Below, piece by piece: positions 58,618 to 64,000 of a stretch of 64,000 bases of DNA (the stretch's first letter is position 1; every line of letters starts with the position of its first letter). The stretch covers positions 1-64,000 of the forward strand of contig CAYFNT010000016.1 of NCBI GenBank assembly GCA_964344565.1, in the 5' to 3' direction. The DNA comes from JACNKJ01 sp964344565 (GTDB taxonomy: Bacteria > Krumholzibacteriota > Krumholzibacteriia > JACNKJ01). The notes under the pieces were generated by a model, which was not told where the DNA came from, made no database searches, and was given only the letters and a program-made list of their open reading frames with translations. A program made the translations under genes and the position numbers.

Positions 58618-58639
58618 CACCGGCGTGGCCGGTGTTTTT
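58618..58639 (+). terminator. Rho-independent terminator after tRNA-Gln
   Basis: Stem CACCGG/CCGGTG (58618-58623 with 58629-58634), loop of five, then TTTTT. It separates the ispE-spoVG-tRNA unit from prs. Confidence 0.85.
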
Positions 58640-58665
58640 CTTAGCCGCACGGGGCAAGGAGGGGC

Positions 58666-59610
58666 ATGTTCGGCAAGCGGGACAATCTGCGCCTGATCTC
58701 GGGAAAAGCCACCAGCGACCTGGCCGTGAAGATCGCCAAGAACCTGGGTACGCGTCTCACCGAGGTGACCAGCGAAAGCTTCAGCGACGGCGAGATCCAC
58801 ATCCAGATCGAAGAGAACATCCGCGGCGTGGACGCCTTCATCATCCAGTCCACCCCGGCTCCCGCCGAGAATCTGCTCGAGCTGCTACTGCTCATCGACG
58901 CCTGCCGGCGATCCTCGGCCGACCGGGTCACCGCCGTGCTGCCCTACTTCGGCTACGCCCGTCAGGATCGCAAGGACCGCCCCCGCGTGCCCATCACCGC
59001 CAAGCTGGTGGCCAACCTGCTGGTGGGGGCCGGCGTGGACCGGGTGCTCACCATGGACCTCCACGCGCCCCAGATCCAGGGCTTCTTCGACATCCCCCTC
59101 GATCATCTGCTCGCCGCGCCGGTGCTGCTGGACCACGTGCGCAGCATGCACCTGCAGCCTTCCTGCATCATCGCTCCGGACGTGGGCAGCGTGAAGATGG
59201 CCCGGGCCTTCGCCAAGCGCCTGGGCGCCGATCTGGCCATCGTGGACAAGCGCCGCGCCGCGCCGAATGTTTCCGAATCCATGAACCTTATCGGCGACGT
59301 GGAGGGTAAGCACGCCTACATCCTCGACGACATGATCGACACGGCCGGCACCCTGGTGCAGGCGGCCGAACTCTGTGACCTCAAGGGAGCCTTGAGCGTA
59401 CACGCCACGGCCACCCATGCCGTGCTCTCGGGCCCGGCCAAGCAGCGCATCGACGAGTCGCCCATGGCGAGCCTCGCCGTCACGAATTCTCTCGAGCTGG
59501 ACGCGTCCAGAATGCCTGAAAAATGTACGGTTCTGGACGTGGCCCCCTTGCTCGGAGAAGCGATTCGGCGTATTCATAATGCCGAATCGGTAAGTTCCCT
59601 ATTCGTTTGA
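58666..59610 (+). CDS. prs: Ribose-phosphate pyrophosphokinase
   Basis: Makes PRPP from ribose-5-phosphate and ATP, 314 residues. Blocks: ESFSDGEIHIQIEENIRG, the flexible loop YFGYARQDRKDRPRVPITAKLVANLL, DLHAPQIQGFFDIPLDHL, and the PRPP loop ILDDMIDTAGTLVQAA. AAGGAGGGG precedes the ATG. PRPP is a substrate of the predicted phosphoribosyltransferase encoded upstream. The rplY-pth pair follows, as in the classical prs-ctc-pth order. Confidence 0.97.
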   Translation: MFGKRDNLRLISGKATSDLAVKIAKNLGTRLTEVTSESFSDGEIHIQIEENIRGVDAFIIQSTPAPAENLLELLLLIDACRRSSADRVTAVLPYFGYARQDRKDRPRVPITAKLVANLLVGAGVDRVLTMDLHAPQIQGFFDIPLDHLLAAPVLLDHVRSMHLQPSCIIAPDVGSVKMARAFAKRLGADLAIVDKRRAAPNVSESMNLIGDVEGKHAYILDDMIDTAGTLVQAAELCDLKGALSVHATATHAVLSGPAKQRIDESPMASLAVTNSLELDASRMPEKCTVLDVAPLLGEAIRRIHNAESVSSLFV

Positions 59611-59719
59611 CCCGCCGCGATCTGCAGGATCCGGCGACCATCCCGGGCCCGAGGCCCGGGCGAGACCGCTTCGCGTATCCCGGCTGCCCGTGCTGGGGCG
59701 CTGAAGACGAGGAGGAAAA

Positions 59720-60385
59720 ATGCAGACCGTCAGCCTCCCGGCCGAGCGCCGTGAAGGAATCGGTAAGTCGGTGACCCGCAAGCTGCGCGTCGCCGGAACC
59801 ATCCCCGCCAATCTCTATGGAGTGGGCGGCGACCCTGTGACCATGCAGGTGCAGAACGCCGACCTCATCCAGATCTTCCGCCACCACGGCTCCAATGTGC
59901 TCATCGAGCTGAACTTCGAGGGCGAGGATCCCATCCTTTCGCTCATCCGCGAGCATCAGGTGCATCCGGTGAGCGGCAAGTCGGTCCACCTGGACTTCCA
60001 GCGCGTTCAGCTGGGCAAGCCCCTGAACGTGGAAGTGCCCATCCACGTCACGGGCGTCGCGCCGGGCGTCAAGGATTTCGGCGGCATCCTCGAGCAGATC
60101 ATCCGCTCGGTGGAAGTCAGCTGCCTGCCCCGCCAGATTCCGGACTTCATCGAGGTGGACGTCTCCGAACTCCAGATCAACGACTCCATCCACATCGGCG
60201 ATCTGAACGTCCCCGATATCGAGTTCCTCGTGGACGACAGCCAGACCGTCGCCCAGGTGACTCCGCCGCGTCTCTCCACCGAGGTCGAAGAGGCCGAGGG
60301 TGAGGAAGGCGAGGAGGGCGAAGGCGCCGAAGGTGAAGAGGGTGCCGAGAGCGCCGAGGGCGATGCCGAATCTTCGGATTCTTAG
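59720..60385 (+). CDS. rplY: 50S ribosomal protein L25/general stress protein Ctc
   Basis: 5S rRNA-binding ribosomal protein of the long Ctc/TL5 type, 221 residues. The N-terminal L25 domain (VSLPAERREGIGKSVTRKLRVAGTIPANLYG) is followed by the TL5 beta domain (LNVEVPIHVTGVAPGVKDFGGILEQIIRSVEVSCLPRQIPDFIEVDVSEL). The last 35 residues are Glu/Gly-rich and acidic. GAGGAGG precedes the ATG. The 109-base leader contains a CCCGGGC-type hairpin (about 59646-59661) that is not a clear terminator. It overlaps pth by 23 bases. Confidence 0.93.
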   Translation: MQTVSLPAERREGIGKSVTRKLRVAGTIPANLYGVGGDPVTMQVQNADLIQIFRHHGSNVLIELNFEGEDPILSLIREHQVHPVSGKSVHLDFQRVQLGKPLNVEVPIHVTGVAPGVKDFGGILEQIIRSVEVSCLPRQIPDFIEVDVSELQINDSIHIGDLNVPDIEFLVDDSQTVAQVTPPRLSTEVEEAEGEEGEEGEGAEGEEGAESAEGDAESSDS

Positions 60386-60992
60386 GCTTTTTCGGCGTTC
60401 CCAACTTCGATACGAGGGCCTGGACGCCATCGTCCTGGGCCTGAACAATCCGGGTCGTCGCTATGCGGCGACCCGGCATAATATCGGGGCCAGGGTCCTG
60501 GCTCGTATGGCGGAGACCCGGGGCTTGCGTTTCCTACCCGGGAAGGGTTCCTTCGAGGGCGTCCGTCTCGAGGAGAGCTTCGGTCGGGCCATGCTGGTCC
60601 TGCCCAGCACCTTCATGAATCGTTCGGGCATCGCCGGACGGGAACTCTGCGAGCTTTCCGGCCTCGATCCCGGTCGTTGCCTGGTGGTCCTGGACGACCT
60701 TGACCTGCCCGTGGGTCGCCTGCGTTTTCGCGCCGGCGGCGGCAGCGGCGGACATCGAGGACTGGAGTCGCTGATCTACGAATGGGGCCGCGAGGACTTT
60801 CCGCGGCTCAGACTGGGAATCGGACGGCCCGAGAGCGGGGAGATCCCCGATTTCGTGCTCTCGCCCTTCCCGGAAGAAGACCTTGACAGGGTAAACAGGA
60901 TTGTCGAGGCTGCCGCCGACGCGGTCCTGTTTTACCTGGAATTCGGCCTGGAGCGGGCCGCAAGCCGCTTCAATTCCCTGAATATCGACTGA
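60363..60992 (+). CDS. pth: Peptidyl-tRNA hydrolase
   Basis: Releases peptidyl-tRNA that falls off ribosomes, 209 residues. Conserved blocks: VLGLNNPGRRYAATRHNIGARVL with catalytic His, LVLPSTFMNRSGIAGREL, VVLDDLDLPVGRLRFRAGGGSGGHRGLESLI and FPRLRLGIGRP. The ATG at 60363 lies inside the acidic tail of rplY; the family core begins about 20 residues later, so the N-terminus is slightly extended. It is translationally coupled to rplY. Confidence 0.94.
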   Translation: MPNLRILRLFRRSQLRYEGLDAIVLGLNNPGRRYAATRHNIGARVLARMAETRGLRFLPGKGSFEGVRLEESFGRAMLVLPSTFMNRSGIAGRELCELSGLDPGRCLVVLDDLDLPVGRLRFRAGGGSGGHRGLESLIYEWGREDFPRLRLGIGRPESGEIPDFVLSPFPEEDLDRVNRIVEAAADAVLFYLEFGLERAASRFNSLNID

Positions 60993-61019
60993 TTCAGCTA
61001 GCGCAGACGAGGGGTCGAA

Positions 61020-63083
<2,064 letters not shown>

Positions 63084-63086
63084 CCC

Positions 63087-63115
63087 TTTACAGGTACAGG
63101 CGCTTAGGGTATATT
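63087..63115 (+). promoter_or_regulatory. Promoter of the rpsF-rpsR operon
   Basis: TTTACA (63087-63092), 17 bases and TATATT (63110-63115), one of the best promoter matches in the window. It lies 4 bases after the hppA stop and gives a leader of about 125 bases. Confidence 0.6.
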
Positions 63116-63245
63116 GCTCGGCCGGGAGGAAATCCTCCCGGCCCTATTCAATTCATATCGATGCCCGGCCGGGCCACCGGCCACACCCTGCTCCCGAAGT
63201 CCGCTCCGGACGGTCGGGGGCCTCATGTCCGAAGGGAGGACGGCA
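63116..63245 (+). promoter_or_regulatory. Structured 5' leader of the rpsF-rpsR mRNA
   Basis: After the promoter there is a long perfect hairpin (GGCCGGGAGG-type arms, 63120-63130 with 63133-63143, small loop) and then a G+C-rich, self-complementary stretch (63160-63215). No T run follows, so it is unlikely to be only a terminator. A leader bound by the S6:S18 complex is known in other bacteria; whether this one has the conserved CCG bulge I cannot establish. Confidence 0.4.
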
Positions 63246-63824
63246 TTGAAGGCCTACGAATGCCTTTACATCGTTCATCCTGCCGCCCAGGAAGCTGAGC
63301 TCAAGAGCTCCTCGGAGAAGTACAGCAAGATCATTGCTGACAACGGGGGAACCTTGAACAAGGCCGAGGTCCTTGGTAAGCGGCAGTTGGCCTATCGCGT
63401 GAACAACGTGCGCGAGGGCAGCTTCATCCTGCTCCGATTCGAGGGCGTCAACGAGACCCTCAACGAGCTGGAACACAACATGCGCGTGGATGACAGAGTC
63501 TTCCGGCACATGGTCACCTACGAGATCCCCGAAGGCGTCGGCTACAACGACGAACTCATGGTCCTCACCGAGAAGAAGGATCGCCCCCGCCGCGGCGGGC
63601 GCCGTCGCTTCCGCGGTGACGACGGTGGCGGCGGTGGCGGCGGTGGCCGCTATCGCCGGGACGACCGTGACGATCGCCGCGACGACCGTCTTGACGAGCG
63701 TCGTGACGGACCGCCCGCGGCCGCCAAGCCCGCCGGCGAAGGCGCGCCCGAGAGCGCTCCCGCCACAGACAGCGCGCCGGCCGCAGAAGCGCCGGCTCCC
63801 ACGACCGAAGGGGGGAGCGAGTAA
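63246..63824 (+). CDS. rpsF: 30S ribosomal protein S6 with long C-terminal extension
   Basis: Binds the central domain of 16S rRNA together with S18. The TTG at 63246 is the likely start: GGGAGG lies 6 bases upstream and the protein then begins MKAYECLYIVHP, the usual S6 N-terminus. An ATG at 63225 is in frame but lacks a good site. The S6 fold covers residues 1-105 (GKRQLAYRVNNVREGSFILLRFE; RVDDRVFRHMV). Residues about 110-192 are an added low-complexity tail: Arg/Gly, then Asp/Arg repeats, then Ala/Pro/Glu. S6 is normally about 95-135 residues. Its stop overlaps rpsR by one base (TAATG). Confidence 0.93.
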   Translation: MKAYECLYIVHPAAQEAELKSSSEKYSKIIADNGGTLNKAEVLGKRQLAYRVNNVREGSFILLRFEGVNETLNELEHNMRVDDRVFRHMVTYEIPEGVGYNDELMVLTEKKDRPRRGGRRRFRGDDGGGGGGGGRYRRDDRDDRRDDRLDERRDGPPAAAKPAGEGAPESAPATDSAPAAEAPAPTTEGGSE

Positions 63825-64000
63825 TGGCCCAGCGCAGGAAGAAGAAGATCCGCAAGCCTTACGGCCGGAAAAAGGTCTGTAAGTTCTGCGTCACGAAGAT
63901 GGATCAGCTCGACTACAAGAACTCTGAACTCCTGGGACGTTTCGTGAACGACCGGGGTAAGATCGCTCCGCGGAGAGTGACGGGTACCTGCGCCAAGCAT
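63824..64000 (+). CDS. rpsR: 30S ribosomal protein S18 (3' end outside window)
   Basis: The first 59 codons are present: MAQRRKKKIRKPYGRKK then VCKFCVTKM, DYKN and the rRNA-binding GRFVNDRGKIAPRRVTGTCAKH. The Cys residues of CKFC and TGTC match the zinc-binding form of S18. It is translationally coupled to rpsF. The frame is open at the window edge. Confidence 0.96.
   Translation, partial: MAQRRKKKIRKPYGRKKVCKFCVTKMDQLDYKNSELLGRFVNDRGKIAPRRVTGTCAKH

Overview
This is a GC-rich chromosomal window from an uncultured-type Gram-negative bacterium. Outer-membrane proteins (a FadL-type porin and a TonB-dependent receptor), lipoprotein and Sec signal peptides, and many secreted proteins ending in an NPFNP...GRxV...SGxY FlgD-like/T9SS-like tail point to the FCB-related candidate phyla (Eisenbacteria, Krumholzibacteriota, Fermentibacterota and similar). 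The phylum placement is inference. I saw no mobile element, CRISPR array, phage or plasmid gene.

Layout. 1-10.4 kb: secreted and outer-membrane proteins (PPC/beta-helix protein, FadL porin, papain-like peptidase, two beta-propeller proteins), then a methyltransferase and Nudix pair in which the Nudix protein carries an RsbRD-type domain. 10.5-17.9 kb: an M16 zinc peptidase broken by one in-frame TAG, an S9 serine peptidase, a TonB-dependent receptor and a DinB protein. 17.9-25.6 kb: four tandem minus-strand genes for secreted parallel beta-helix proteins with different N-terminal domains but one shared C-terminal tail, which gene 1 also has. 25.7-29.9 kb: a triple rhodanese, an ACT protein and the complete AmmeMemoRadiSam trio (radical SAM, Memo-like, AMMECR1). 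30-35.7 kb: a streptopain-like C10 and a gingipain-like C25 peptidase, both with FlgD-like tails. 35.8-36.8 kb: type II glutamine synthetase.

37-64 kb is mostly conserved housekeeping DNA. It runs tadA, two tRNA-Ser genes, SRP RNA, dnaX-ybaB-recR, pgpA-cinA, thpR, recA-recX-alaS, rmlD-gmhA, udk, a UbiA-type prenyl-phosphate phosphoribosyltransferase, ispE-spoVG-tRNA-Gln-prs-rplY-pth, hppA, and rpsF-rpsR cut by the window end. A CotH-type lipoprotein and two beta-helix proteins (one of 1372 residues built from four modules) interrupt the familiar cinA-thpR-recA order.

The secreted genes suggest an organism that degrades extracellular protein (C1A, C10, C25, M16 and S9 peptidases) and decorates its surface with beta-helix and propeller proteins. 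Beta-helix proteins here end in one of two ways: a FlgD-like tail, or a short tail with Cys at -18 and a terminal [ST]W[SG]x[ILV]KxLY. The second looks like an uncharacterised targeting or capping signal and is the most interesting observation. Many start sites were moved from the longest reading frame using Shine-Dalgarno and signal-peptide evidence, and several genes use TTG or GTG. Candidate promoters are frequently of an extended -10 type resembling TGCTAGAAT. No gene-free stretch exceeds about 300 bases except the tRNA/SRP RNA segment at 37.4-37.75 kb.
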